From CAG-103 sp963627135 (GTDB lineage: Bacteria > Bacillota > Clostridia > Oscillospirales > Oscillospiraceae): DNA of 64,000 bases. Of this stretch, positions 7,837-17,061 are shown piece by piece. Below the pieces are notes generated by a model. It did no database searches, was not told the DNA's origin, and saw only the letters and a program-made list of their open reading frames with translations. Made by a program: the position numbers and the translations under genes. The stretch covers positions 62,001-126,000 of the forward strand of contig CAVFZY010000010.1 of NCBI GenBank assembly GCA_963627135.1, read 5' to 3'. The first letter of the stretch is position 1. The number at the start of each line of letters is the position of its first letter.

Positions 7837-8209
7837 ACTGCACCAGTCGCTGCCGCAGCACCGCAAACTGCTGGCGCTGCGCGACGCGCTGGGCGTGCGC
7901 ACGCCGGCGGCGATCGGGCACATGTGCCTGCTGTGGCTGTGGGCGCTGGACAACGCGCCGGACGGCGACCTGTCTGCCCTGCCGATAAAGCAGCTGGCGG
8001 AGATCTGCCAGTTCAACGTGCGCCGGGCAGATGCCCTCGCGGCGGCGCTGCGCACGTCCGGGTTCGTGGACTGCGACGGACGGCTGCACGACTGGAGCGA
8101 CTACACCGGCCGCCTGATCGACCAGCGGGCAGCCAACCGCGAGCGGCAGCGGCGGCGGCGCGCGCGGCTGCGCGTGGCCACGGAAGAAAGTAAGGAGGAT
8201 GGTACATGA
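7823..8209 (+). CDS. Phage replisome-organizer-like protein
   Basis: A 128-residue protein beginning MAWIELHQSLPQHRKLLALR. The opening pattern (W-I-x-L-x-x-S-x-x-x-H-R-K-x-x-x-L) is that of the N-terminal DnaD-like or replisome organizer domain of Firmicute phages, a winged-helix module. The C-terminus is short and very basic (ANRERQRRRRARLRV). The usual second domain that would recruit the helicase is absent, so it may be truncated or a minimal version. The start at 7823 is chosen by homology pattern; the upstream in-frame stretch back to 7739 reads like non-coding sequence. It overlaps the next gene by ATGA. Confidence 0.6.
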   Translation: MAWIELHQSLPQHRKLLALRDALGVRTPAAIGHMCLLWLWALDNAPDGDLSALPIKQLAEICQFNVRRADALAAALRTSGFVDCDGRLHDWSDYTGRLIDQRAANRERQRRRRARLRVATEESKEDGT

Positions 8210-8442
8210 AAAAGCAGACGAACAATGACCTGCGGCAAAAGCTGCGCGAGCAGCGCACAGCGTATGAGGAGCTGCTGGGCCTGTCGGGCGCGATCCTGGC
8301 TGCGCTGTGCGTGCGCTGCGGCAACGGCGGGACGCTGCGGCTGCCGAAGCAGGCCGTACACGATGCGCTGGAAACCTACGAATTTGCGGCGGCGGCCGAC
8401 GGCGAGGACTACGTGCTTTCATACCGGGAGCGCGCGACATGA
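8206..8442 (+). CDS. Small phage protein of unknown function
   Basis: A 78-residue protein with an amphipathic N-terminal helix (NNDLRQKLREQRTAYEELLG) followed by a region with two cysteines (ALCVRCGNGG). AAGGAGGATGGTAC precedes the ATG, which overlaps the previous stop as ATGA. It lies where phages often carry small replication-to-packaging spacer genes. I do not recognise it. Confidence 0.6.
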   Translation: MKKQTNNDLRQKLREQRTAYEELLGLSGAILAALCVRCGNGGTLRLPKQAVHDALETYEFAAAADGEDYVLSYRERAT

Positions 8443-8648
8443 TCGATCTCGAGGACGAGAAGGAGCGCATCCTCGAGCAGCTGGCGGCCATGGTGGCCGA
8501 TGCGTCCGTGAAGCCGGAGCTGCGGCTCAGGGCGGCGGGCATGGTGCTCGGCCACGAGCGGGGCAAGACCGTCCCCGCGAAAGACGACGGCGAGCCGGAG
8601 CCGGAGGTGCTGCGCTTCGAAGGCGCGCTCGAGCAGTGGAGCCGGTAA
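8439..8648 (+). CDS. Small acidic phage protein, possible terminase small subunit-like
   Basis: A 69-residue helical acidic protein (MIDLEDEKERILEQLAAMVA at the start), joined to the preceding gene by ATGA and followed 14 bases later by the large terminase gene. That position is where the terminase small subunit is normally encoded, but it is shorter than the usual 100-180 residues and I see no helix-turn-helix, so the assignment is positional only. Confidence 0.5.
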   Translation: MIDLEDEKERILEQLAAMVADASVKPELRLRAAGMVLGHERGKTVPAKDDGEPEPEVLRFEGALEQWSR

Positions 8649-8662
8649 CGTGAGGAGGCACG

Positions 8663-10044
<1,382 letters not shown>

Positions 10045-10045
<1 letters not shown>

Positions 10046-10055
10046 TTATGTAAAC
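10045..10055 (+). repeat. 11-mer GTTATGTAAAC, copy 3
   Basis: Starts at the last base of the terminase stop codon. With copy 4 at 10103 it brackets a terminator-like hairpin. Confidence 0.7.
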
Positions 10056-10087
10056 AGAAAAAGACTGCGACGGCAGTCTCTTTTTCT
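10056..10087 (+). terminator. Terminator-like hairpin between terL and portal genes
   Basis: AGAAAAAGACTGC and GCAGTCTCTTTTTCT form a stem with a 2-base bulge and end in a T tract. A terminator within a structural operon could lower expression of packaging genes relative to later ones, or be bidirectional. Confidence 0.6.
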
Positions 10088-10102
10088 CGCAAAATGCAAA
10101 AA

Positions 10103-10113
10103 GTTATGTAAAC
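10103..10113 (+). repeat. 11-mer GTTATGTAAAC, copy 4
   Basis: Exact copy 58 bases after copy 3, on the other side of the hairpin at 10056-10087. Confidence 0.7.
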
Positions 10114-10146
10114 CATTTCGCCGAAAACGACAGCAAAGGAGAGCCT

Positions 10147-11943
10147 ATGACAAACGAGAAAACAACCCCCATGCCCTACCGCGCGGCGAACGCGGCGGCG
10201 CTGCTGGCGGCGGTTGCCCCGACCATGCCGGACATGGCCGCGCCCGCGATCACGCCGGACAATGTGGCGCGCGGCACGGAGCTTCTGCGCCGGTACAAGG
10301 ACGGCAAGCGCGCGCTCGAGGCGCGCATCATCGCCGACGAGCAGTGGTACCGCCTGCGGCACTGGCAGTATCTGCGCGACCGCCGGCGCGAACAGGGGGC
10401 CGATGTGGTGGAGCCGACGAGCGCGTGGCTGTTTAACGCCATCGTGGCCAAGCACGCCGACGCGATGGACAGCTTCCCGGAGGCGGTGATCCTGCCGCGC
10501 AGCGAGGCCGATGAGCCGGACGCAAAGGCGCTGTCGGCCATTGTGCCGGCCGTGCTGGAAAAGACGCACTTTGAGCAGGTGTGGTCCGACGCGTGGTGGT
10601 ACAAGCTCAAGCATGGGTGCGCGGCCTACGGCGTGTTCTGGGACAGCGCCGGGAGCAACGGCCTCGGCGACGTGGCCGTGCGTCAGCTCGACCTGCTGAA
10701 CCTGTTCTGGGAGCCGGGCATCACCGACATTCAGGCCAGCCGCAACCTCTTCGTGTGCGCGCTCATGGACAACGACGACATTTCCGCCGCCTGGCCCGAC
10801 GCGCGGCCCGGCAGCTGCGGCGTGGAGCTGGCGCAGTATCTGTACGACGACGCGGTGGACACCTCCAACAAGAGCATCGTTGTGGACTGGTACTACAAAA
10901 AGCCGCTGCCCGGCGGCGGCACGGCGCTGCACCTGATCAAATTCACCGGGCGCGACCTGCTCTACGCGAGCGAGAACGACCCCGCCATGGCCGGCGGCTT
11001 CTACCCGCACGGACAGTACCCGGTCGTGTTCGACGTGCTCTACCCCGAGGCCGGCACGCCGTGCGGCTTCGGCATGATCGCCGTGAGCAAGGACCCGCAG
11101 CAGTACATCGACCGCCTGAGTGGCAACCTGCTGGAGATGAGCATGAAGGCCTCCACCCCGCGCTTCTGGGTCAAAAAGGGCTGCGGCGTGAACGCGCAGG
11201 AATTTCTCGACTGGTCGAAGCCGCTCGTCGAGGTCGAGGGCAGCATCGACGACGAACGTCTGCGCCAGATCAGCCTCTATAACCTCGACGGGCAGTGGGT
11301 AAACATGCTGCAGCTGAAGATCGACGAGCTCAAGGAGACGAGCAACAGCCGCGATGTGACGCAGGGCAGCGTGTCCGGCGGCGTGACGGCGGCAAGCGCC
11401 ATCGCGGCGCTGCAGGAGGCCGGCAGCAAGTCCAGCCGCGACACGCTGCGCGCGAGCTACCGCGCGTTCGAGCGCGTGGTCGAGCTCGTGATCGAGCTCA
11501 TCCGCGCGTACTACACCGAGACGCGGCCGTTTCGCGTGGCGGCGCCGGGCGCGCAGGGCTACGCGTTCTGCACGTACTCCAACGCCGGACTGCGCGCCCG
11601 CACCGTGGGCACGGACGCCGACGGCATGGCGCTGCAGCGCGCGCCGGCGTTCGACGTGTCGGTGCACGCGCAGAAGGAGAGCCCGTATGCGACCGCGTCG
11701 CAAAATGAGCTGGCGCGGCAGCTGTATCAGCTGGGGGTGTTCAACCCCGCGTTCGCGCAGCAGGCGGTGCCGATGCTGGAGATGATGCAGTTTCCGGGGC
11801 GCGACAAGGTGCTCGAGGCGGTGCGCAGCAGCATCGCGCCGCCGCAGCCGGAGACGCCGGGAACTGGCACGGACACAGACGCCGACCCGCTGCTGAAAGC
11901 GCAGGCGGAGAAAAACCGCGTCATCACAGAAAGCGCCCGCTGA
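10147..11943 (+). CDS. Phage portal protein
   Basis: A 598-residue protein following the terminase, with AAAGGAGAGCCT before the ATG. The pattern of an N-terminal helical region (ELLRRYKDGKRALEARIIAD), then EPTSAWLFNAIVAKHADAMD, a long central beta region (LFWEPGITDIQASRNLFVCA) and a helical stem with GGVTAASAIAALQEAG is that of large portal proteins of podoviruses and related clostridial prophages with N4-gp56 capsids. The C-terminal 60 residues are proline- and threonine-rich and probably disordered. It should form the dodecameric DNA channel at one capsid vertex. Confidence 0.85.
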   Translation: MTNEKTTPMPYRAANAAALLAAVAPTMPDMAAPAITPDNVARGTELLRRYKDGKRALEARIIADEQWYRLRHWQYLRDRRREQGADVVEPTSAWLFNAIVAKHADAMDSFPEAVILPRSEADEPDAKALSAIVPAVLEKTHFEQVWSDAWWYKLKHGCAAYGVFWDSAGSNGLGDVAVRQLDLLNLFWEPGITDIQASRNLFVCALMDNDDISAAWPDARPGSCGVELAQYLYDDAVDTSNKSIVVDWYYKKPLPGGGTALHLIKFTGRDLLYASENDPAMAGGFYPHGQYPVVFDVLYPEAGTPCGFGMIAVSKDPQQYIDRLSGNLLEMSMKASTPRFWVKKGCGVNAQEFLDWSKPLVEVEGSIDDERLRQISLYNLDGQWVNMLQLKIDELKETSNSRDVTQGSVSGGVTAASAIAALQEAGSKSSRDTLRASYRAFERVVELVIELIRAYYTETRPFRVAAPGAQGYAFCTYSNAGLRARTVGTDADGMALQRAPAFDVSVHAQKESPYATASQNELARQLYQLGVFNPAFAQQAVPMLEMMQFPGRDKVLEAVRSSIAPPQPETPGTGTDTDADPLLKAQAEKNRVITESAR

Positions 11944-11964
11944 GGGCAGAAGGGAGCACAGAGT

Positions 11965-12498
11965 ATGAACGAAACCAATCTTTCCGCCGCTCCGGAGCAG
12001 AGCGCTCCTGCTGCCGCACCGGAAGCGGCCGCGCCGCACGAGGCCACTGAGGAAACCGTGACCGTCGGCGCGCTGCGCGGGGCCATCGAACGCCGGAATG
12101 CGCAGCGGGCGCGCCGCGCGGCCGAAGAAGCCGCCGCGCGCTGGTCGCGCGAGGCGGACGAACTGACGGCGCAGTGCCCGGACTTTGATCTGGGCGCGGC
12201 GCTGAAGGACACGCAGTTTTGCGCGCTGCTGCGCGCCGGCGTGGACGTGCGCACGGCGTGGTTTGCGCTGCACGCGCAGGCGCTGCTGGAGGCGGCGTGC
12301 GTGCGCGCGGGCCGCAGCGCCGAGCAACGCGTGGCCGAGCACATCCGCGCCCGCGGCCTGCGCCCGGCCGAAAACGGCCTGGGCGGCGGCGGAGCCGGCA
12401 TCGTGGTGCGGCCGGACGTGTCGCGCATGAGCCGCGCCGACCGCGCAGCGCTCGCTGCGCGCGCAGAGCGCGGCGAGCGCGTGAAGCTGAGCCTGTGA
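11965..12498 (+). CDS. Probable phage scaffold protein
   Basis: A 177-residue, alanine- and arginine-rich protein between portal and capsid genes. The N-terminal 30 residues are low-complexity Pro/Ala/Glu. Residues about 35-70 are strongly helical (GAIERRNAQRARRAAEEAAA), and the C-terminus is basic (MSRADRAALAARAERGERVK). Position, size, helicity and the basic C-terminal helix are those of internal scaffolding proteins, which bind the capsid through that helix. I infer the role from these features, not from a recognised motif. Its stop overlaps the next start as GTGA. Confidence 0.65.
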   Translation: MNETNLSAAPEQSAPAAAPEAAAPHEATEETVTVGALRGAIERRNAQRARRAAEEAAARWSREADELTAQCPDFDLGAALKDTQFCALLRAGVDVRTAWFALHAQALLEAACVRAGRSAEQRVAEHIRARGLRPAENGLGGGGAGIVVRPDVSRMSRADRAALAARAERGERVKLSL

Positions 12499-12893
12499 CC
12501 CGCTTCGCGTACATCCGCCGGGACGGACGGTGCGTGCTGCGCGCGGACGGCCACGCGGACTTCTGCCCGGGCAGAGACATCGTGTGCGCCGGAGCGTCGG
12601 CGCTCGTGTGCGCGCTGGCGGGCGCGCTCGATCAGCTGGGCGCGCAGGGCGTGCAGCGGACGCTGCGCGCCGGGCACGCAGCCATCGCAGCGGACGACCG
12701 GGCCGATGTGCGCGCGGCGTTTACCGTGGCCGTGACGGGTCTGCGGCAGCTCGCCGCGGCCTACCCCGGCCACGTTGCGGAGGACATCGGCCGCGTCCCC
12801 GCACAGGAGGCCGAAACCCACGGCAGCGCAGCGGCCGGGCGCTGCCCCGGCGCTGTCCCCGGAAGCGGACAGCAGAGAAAAAAGGAGACATGA
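12495..12893 (+). CDS. Prp-family cysteine protease (YsxB/DUF464), phage copy
   Basis: A 132-residue protein starting with GTG at 12495. It shows the Prp signature: His in DGHADFCPG (residues about 18-26) and Cys in GRDIVCAGASALVCAL (about 26-41), the dyad of the ribosomal-processing cysteine protease that removes the N-terminal extension of ribosomal protein L27 in Firmicutes. Prp enzymes are also known to trim capsid and scaffold proteins of staphylococcal phages. Its place directly between the scaffold-like gene and the capsid gene makes it the likely prohead protease here. The capsid N-terminus has a fitting MNLRLFDA motif. The last 20 residues after ETHGS look disordered. Confidence 0.8.
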   Translation: MTRFAYIRRDGRCVLRADGHADFCPGRDIVCAGASALVCALAGALDQLGAQGVQRTLRAGHAAIAADDRADVRAAFTVAVTGLRQLAAAYPGHVAEDIGRVPAQEAETHGSAAAGRCPGAVPGSGQQRKKET

Positions 12894-12895
12894 GT

Positions 12896-14110
12896 ATGGA
12901 AAACATCCGCATGAACCTGCGCCTGTTTGACGCAAACACGCAGGTGACCACCCAGCAGAGCCTGACCGAGGAGATGAAGACGTTCTACTCGGACTACCTC
13001 ATCGACGCGGCCGAGCCCGAGCTCGTGCACGACCAGTTCGCGCAGAAGCACCCCATCCCCGCAAACGGCGGCAAGACGATCCAGTTCCGCCGCTTCGCCC
13101 CGCTCGGCAAGGCGCTGACCGCCCTGACCGAGGGCGTGACCCCCGACGGCCAGAGCCTGAGCATGACCACCGTTGAGGCGGCCGTGCGCCAGTACGGCGG
13201 CTACATCCAGATGAGCGACCTGCTGCTGCTGACCGCCATCGACAACAACCTCACCATGGCCACGAAGCTGCTCGGCGCGCAGGCCGGCCGCACACTCGAC
13301 ACCATCACGCGCGAGGTGCTCGTCGGCGGCGACAACGTGCAGTACGCCGACGAGTCCGTGTCCGCGCGCTACCTGCTGCAGGGCGGCAATGCAAATGCGG
13401 CCGACAACAACTACCTGACCGTCGACTGCATCCGCCGCGCCGTGCGCGCACTCAAAAACGCCAACTGCCGCCGCATCGACGGCGCGTTCCCGGTCATCAT
13501 CCACCCCGACGTGGCCTATGACCTCATGAACGACCCGAAGTGGCTGGCGCCGCACCAGTACGTGGACACCGAGCACATGTACGAGGGCGAGATCGGCAAG
13601 ATCGAGGGCTGCCGCTTCGTCGAGAGCACGGAGGCAAAGATCTTCCACGCAGAAGATCTTGCCAGCGACAGCCGCACCCTGCTCACGAACGGCACGGTGG
13701 ACGGCAAGACCACCTTCTCGTTCGACGGCGGCACCGTCAAGGCCGGCGCGCTCGTCGGCCGTCAGGTGCTCATCGGCAATGCGTGCGTGACCGTCACGGC
13801 CAACACCGCGAGCTCCATGACCGTGGACGCCGCCGTCACGGCTGAGGACAACGCCATCATCTATCCCGGCGAAGCCGGCGCGCAGGGCCGCGACGTGTAC
13901 GTCACGCTCGTGCTCGGCGCCGACGGCTACGGCACGACCGAGATCACCGGCGGCGGTCTGGAGCACATCGTCAAGCAGCTCGGCTCCGCCGGTACGGGCG
14001 ACCCGCTCAACCAGCGCGCGAGCGTCGGCTGGAAGGCCACGAAGGTCGCCGTGCGTCTCGACGACAGCGCCATCCGCCGCATCGAGACCTGCAGCACCTA
14101 CACCGAGTAA
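12896..14110 (+). CDS. Major capsid protein, N4-gp56 family
   Basis: A 404-residue capsid protein of the N4-gp56 type (HK97 fold). Recognisable blocks are ELVHDQFAQKHPIPANGGKT, the RYGG-like VRQYGGYIQMSDLL and HPDVAYDLMNDPKW. The N-terminus MENIRMNLRLFDANTQ resembles Prp cleavage sites (LNLQFFA in L27), so the first dozen residues are probably removed by the protease encoded just upstream. I prefer the start at 12896, eight bases after GGAG, over the ATG at 12890, which leaves only two. The gene is followed by a stable hairpin (14123-14151). Confidence 0.9.
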   Translation: MENIRMNLRLFDANTQVTTQQSLTEEMKTFYSDYLIDAAEPELVHDQFAQKHPIPANGGKTIQFRRFAPLGKALTALTEGVTPDGQSLSMTTVEAAVRQYGGYIQMSDLLLLTAIDNNLTMATKLLGAQAGRTLDTITREVLVGGDNVQYADESVSARYLLQGGNANAADNNYLTVDCIRRAVRALKNANCRRIDGAFPVIIHPDVAYDLMNDPKWLAPHQYVDTEHMYEGEIGKIEGCRFVESTEAKIFHAEDLASDSRTLLTNGTVDGKTTFSFDGGTVKAGALVGRQVLIGNACVTVTANTASSMTVDAAVTAEDNAIIYPGEAGAQGRDVYVTLVLGADGYGTTEITGGGLEHIVKQLGSAGTGDPLNQRASVGWKATKVAVRLDDSAIRRIETCSTYTE

Positions 14111-14122
14111 GAAATCCACCCC

Positions 14123-14151
14123 GTGCCTCCCGCCCGCGCGGCGGGAGGCAC
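14123..14151 (+). terminator. Stable hairpin after the capsid gene
   Basis: A perfect 12-bp stem GTGCCTCCCGCC / GGCGGGAGGCAC with a 5-base loop and no T tract. It more likely stabilises the capsid mRNA 3-prime end or partly attenuates downstream transcription than terminates fully. Confidence 0.55.
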
Positions 14152-14176
14152 CCATGCACACAAGGAGGAATATACT

Positions 14177-14455
14177 ATGGCAACCAGAAAAAAGACCGAC
14201 CGCGCCGCCGCTGAGGCCTGGCTGAGCGAACCCGTGACCGTGCGTCTGTTCCGCGACAACGGCAGCTACAAGGACGACAAGATCGTGACCGTCAACGGCG
14301 AGACCGTGCGCATCCCGCGCGGCGAGGACGTGACCGTCCCGCGCCGCTTCGCGCTCGTGCTCGCGCAGGGCGAGGCGCAGGATGCGCGCACCGGCGCACT
14401 CATCGAGCGCGAGACCGCCCGCTTTGCCGCCGAGAGCGGCGCGCTGGGGCTCTGA
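14177..14455 (+). CDS. Small phage virion-associated protein
   Basis: A 92-residue protein with a strong AAGGAGGAATATACT before the ATG. The centre is a small beta region (VTVRLFRDNGSYKDDKIVTV) followed by IPRGEDVTVPRRFALVLAQG. Small genes of this type directly follow the capsid gene in many clostridial phages of the N4-gp56 group; the role (capsid decoration or connector) is not established. Confidence 0.6.
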   Translation: MATRKKTDRAAAEAWLSEPVTVRLFRDNGSYKDDKIVTVNGETVRIPRGEDVTVPRRFALVLAQGEAQDARTGALIERETARFAAESGALGL

Positions 14456-14457
14456 CC

Positions 14458-15537
14458 ATGGCGACACTGCAGCAGGCGCTCACGCGCATCGACGCCATCT
14501 GCCCGAACGCGTGGGACGAGACGGCAAAGCTCCTGTGGCTCAACGAGTGCGAGAGCATGATCCAGACGCGCATCCTCGGCACGGCGCCCGAACAGTGCAT
14601 CACCTACGACGCGGACACCGACCGCAGCACCAAGCTGCTCGTGCCCGCACCGTTTGACCGGCTGTACGTGTACTACGTCATCGCCATGTGCGACTATGCC
14701 GCGCATGAGACGGCGCACTACGCCGACAGCATGATGCTCTTTAACGCGGCGCTCGACGAATACGCCAAGTGGTACCAGCGCACGAACGGCTCCGTGGGCT
14801 CGACGCCGGGGCTGGTCAGCGAGATCGCCGCCAACACGAAGGCGCGCCACACGCACGAAAACAAGGGCGTACTCGACGGCATCACGGCCGGACGGACGGC
14901 GGCATGGGACGCGAAGGCGGACAAAGCGGCCGCGACGGCGGCCGCACCCGGTCTGATGTCCAAGGCCGACAAGGCCAAGCTCGATGGCATCGCCGCGGGT
15001 GCGACGAAAGTCACCGTCGACAGCGCCGTGTCCGCATCGTCCGTCAACCCTGTGCAGAACAAGGCGATCAAGCAGTACGTGGACAGCAAGGCCGCAGAAT
15101 CGGGCGCCGTGCGATATGACGAAGCGCAGACGCTGACGGAACAGCAGAAACTACAGGCGCGGAAAAACGCTGGCGCGCTGGCCAGCGAAGCACCGACCAT
15201 CACGCGCGGATGGATGTCGATTTGCCCGGACGGGTCAACAGACAGCAATGATGCCGTCCACGTGACAGTTACCAAGGCTGGTGGTGATAATTATACTGCT
15301 GCGCTCGATGGCGGCCCCGAAAATTGGCCGGTATATGTTGGCGGCGTTGCAACACCTACAGACAGCCAGACCAACTACGCAGCGACCGTGGCCTATGTCA
15401 AGGCCAAGATCGCGGAGATCGGCTCCGGCGCGGCGCTGCCAAGTGTGACGGCAGCCGATAACGGCAAGATCCTGCGTGTTGTCAGCGGCGCGTGGGCTGC
15501 CGCGAGTTTGCCGGTATATAGTGGGGGTGTCAGCTGA
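14458..15537 (+). CDS. Head-tail adaptor fused to a tail-fibre-like region
   Basis: A 359-residue protein with two unlike parts. Residues 1-110 (MATLQQALTRIDAICPNAWD and a helical bundle up to LDEYAKWYQR) look like the head-tail connector that binds under the portal. Residues about 125-359 read like fibre sequence: APGLMSKADKAKLDGIAAGA is the well-known fibre spacer motif, followed by VNPVQNKAIKQYVDSK and a C-terminal segment ADNGKILRVVSGAW. In most phages these are separate genes. The fusion would place a fibre directly on the connector. The ATG lies two bases after the previous stop. Confidence 0.7.
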   Translation: MATLQQALTRIDAICPNAWDETAKLLWLNECESMIQTRILGTAPEQCITYDADTDRSTKLLVPAPFDRLYVYYVIAMCDYAAHETAHYADSMMLFNAALDEYAKWYQRTNGSVGSTPGLVSEIAANTKARHTHENKGVLDGITAGRTAAWDAKADKAAATAAAPGLMSKADKAKLDGIAAGATKVTVDSAVSASSVNPVQNKAIKQYVDSKAAESGAVRYDEAQTLTEQQKLQARKNAGALASEAPTITRGWMSICPDGSTDSNDAVHVTVTKAGGDNYTAALDGGPENWPVYVGGVATPTDSQTNYAATVAYVKAKIAEIGSGAALPSVTAADNGKILRVVSGAWAAASLPVYSGGVS

Positions 15538-16391
15538 TGGCCGATGTCAATATCAAGTATCAGGGCACATCGATCGCAACGATCGACGCAAGCGGCAGCA
15601 AGACGCTGCAGACAAGCGGGAAATACTGCGAGGGCGATATCACCGTGGAATACACCGACCCGGAAAAGCCGACGCAGACCAAAAGCGCAACACCGACGGA
15701 AACGGCGCAGGACATCACGCCGGACAACGGGAAGGTACTCTCGAAAGTTTCCGTCGGCGCGATCCCAAAAACGTATGTCGGCAGCGGTGTGACCAAAAAA
15801 GCAGCGGCGACCGTTTCGCCGTCCACGAGCGAGCAGACGGTTTGCGCAAGCGGGGTCTACACGACCGGCGCGCAGAAAGTCGCGGCGATCACGAAGGACC
15901 TGCTCGCACAGCTGGATCCTGATTTTGTGGCCGCGAACATCAAGAAAGATGTGGATCTGTTTGGGCTGGTCGGTACGCTCGAAGCCGGGGGCGCAAGTTT
16001 TGAATTGCCGTCAAACATCACGCACTTTGCAATAGATAAATTCACCGCTGTATCCAACAGACAAACTGCAACCATTGGACATTCGCTCGGTGCAGTACCG
16101 AAGATCGCGATTCTGTTTCGTGCAGGTCCGGCTGCTGGCAGTGGCAGTTATACGTACAGCCTCCCTGCCGCGGTGGTGTTTGGCCCTGCCATGACGTCGC
16201 TAATGGCGAACTCGTCAGCAGCATTCGATGGGAATCTCAGCTGGAGCGATTATAGCCCCTCAATCGCAAGAAGAAATACGCAACAAGCAATGACCGCTGC
16301 GAACTTTGCTGTCAGCATGAACAGCGGTACAGACATTAAAGCGGGGGAATACATCGCGATCACGGCGCGTTGGGAGGATGAAACGCAGTGA
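15537..16391 (+). CDS. Phage tail fibre-like protein
   Basis: A 284-residue beta-rich protein overlapping the previous stop (TGATG). The N-terminal half contains fibre-like phrases (YCEGDITVEYTDPEKPTQTK, ITPDNGKVLSKVSVGAIP). The C-terminal domain (ITHFAIDKFTAVSNRQTATI to the end) looks like a receptor-binding or tip domain with aromatic strands. Base composition over about 16020-16380 is clearly less GC-rich than its neighbours, as expected of a recently exchanged receptor-binding tip. Specificity cannot be told. Confidence 0.65.
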   Translation: MADVNIKYQGTSIATIDASGSKTLQTSGKYCEGDITVEYTDPEKPTQTKSATPTETAQDITPDNGKVLSKVSVGAIPKTYVGSGVTKKAAATVSPSTSEQTVCASGVYTTGAQKVAAITKDLLAQLDPDFVAANIKKDVDLFGLVGTLEAGGASFELPSNITHFAIDKFTAVSNRQTATIGHSLGAVPKIAILFRAGPAAGSGSYTYSLPAAVVFGPAMTSLMANSSAAFDGNLSWSDYSPSIARRNTQQAMTAANFAVSMNSGTDIKAGEYIAITARWEDETQ

Positions 16392-16648
16392 AATATTACA
16401 AAACGATCGAAGCCGGATACATCACGATCATCGGCACCGGCGCGGGCGGCACCGAGATCACCGCGGCCGAGCACAATGAGATCCTGGCCGTGATCCGGAA
16501 CAGACCGCACACAGACGGCAAGGGCTACAAGCTCAAAACCGACCTGACGTGGGAGGCATACGACCTGCCGCCGGAGCCCGAGCCGGGCGACGAGGACGAA
16601 GTTTCGGACACGGAGGCATTGAACGTTATCACGGGGGTGACGGCATGA
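16388..16648 (+). CDS. Small acidic phage protein downstream of fibre gene
   Basis: An 86-residue protein starting with GTG in a GTGA overlap. The N-terminus MKYYKTIEAGYITIIGTGAG is a compact beta segment, and the C-terminus is acidic and proline-rich (PPEPEPGDEDEV). Similar small proteins accompany fibre genes in clostridial phages. I do not recognise a function. Confidence 0.55.
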   Translation: MKYYKTIEAGYITIIGTGAGGTEITAAEHNEILAVIRNRPHTDGKGYKLKTDLTWEAYDLPPEPEPGDEDEVSDTEALNVITGVTA

Positions 16649-17061
16649 CGCGAGGAGAAGCAAAGACGTACCGCGCGGCGATCGTAGCGGCGCGCGATGC
16701 GGTGACGGAGGACAATGCGCGGCTGGTTATCCGTGCGCTGTATCCCGATTGGGTGGCAGGCGCACACGCCGTCGGCAAGATTTACAATGCTGATAGCCAG
16801 ACGTGGGAGTGCTTTGCTGCGTATGACAATGCGACATACCCTGACATCAAACCCGACAATGCGGCGTGGTACACGTTTAACCGCCCTCTGCATGGCACAA
16901 CGGTGGCGACCGCCCGGCCGTTTGTGCAGCCGACCGGCGCACACGACGTGTATAAGGCTGGCGAGTACATGATCTGGACGGACGGCAAGACGTACCGCTG
17001 CAAGGCTGACACGGCTTACAGCCCGATAGACTATGCCGCAGCTTGGGAGGTGACGGCATGA
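16645..17061 (+). CDS. Phage protein with carbohydrate-binding-like (CBM5/12) repeats
   Basis: A 138-residue protein (ATGA overlap). It carries two copies of a pattern seen in chitin-binding type 5/12 modules: first VGKIYNADSQTWECFAAYDN with DNAAWYTF, then YKAGEYMIWTDGKTYRCKAD with DYAAAWEVTA. Aromatic residues spaced this way form a flat sugar-binding face. In phages, such modules sit on fibres or next to endolysins to hold the particle to the cell wall. The assignment is by pattern only. Confidence 0.6.
   Translation: MTRGEAKTYRAAIVAARDAVTEDNARLVIRALYPDWVAGAHAVGKIYNADSQTWECFAAYDNATYPDIKPDNAAWYTFNRPLHGTTVATARPFVQPTGAHDVYKAGEYMIWTDGKTYRCKADTAYSPIDYAAAWEVTA

Noticed and set aside
12890..12895. 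ATG at 12890 as capsid start
   Set aside because: Only two bases separate it from GGAG; the ATG at 12896 has normal spacing.
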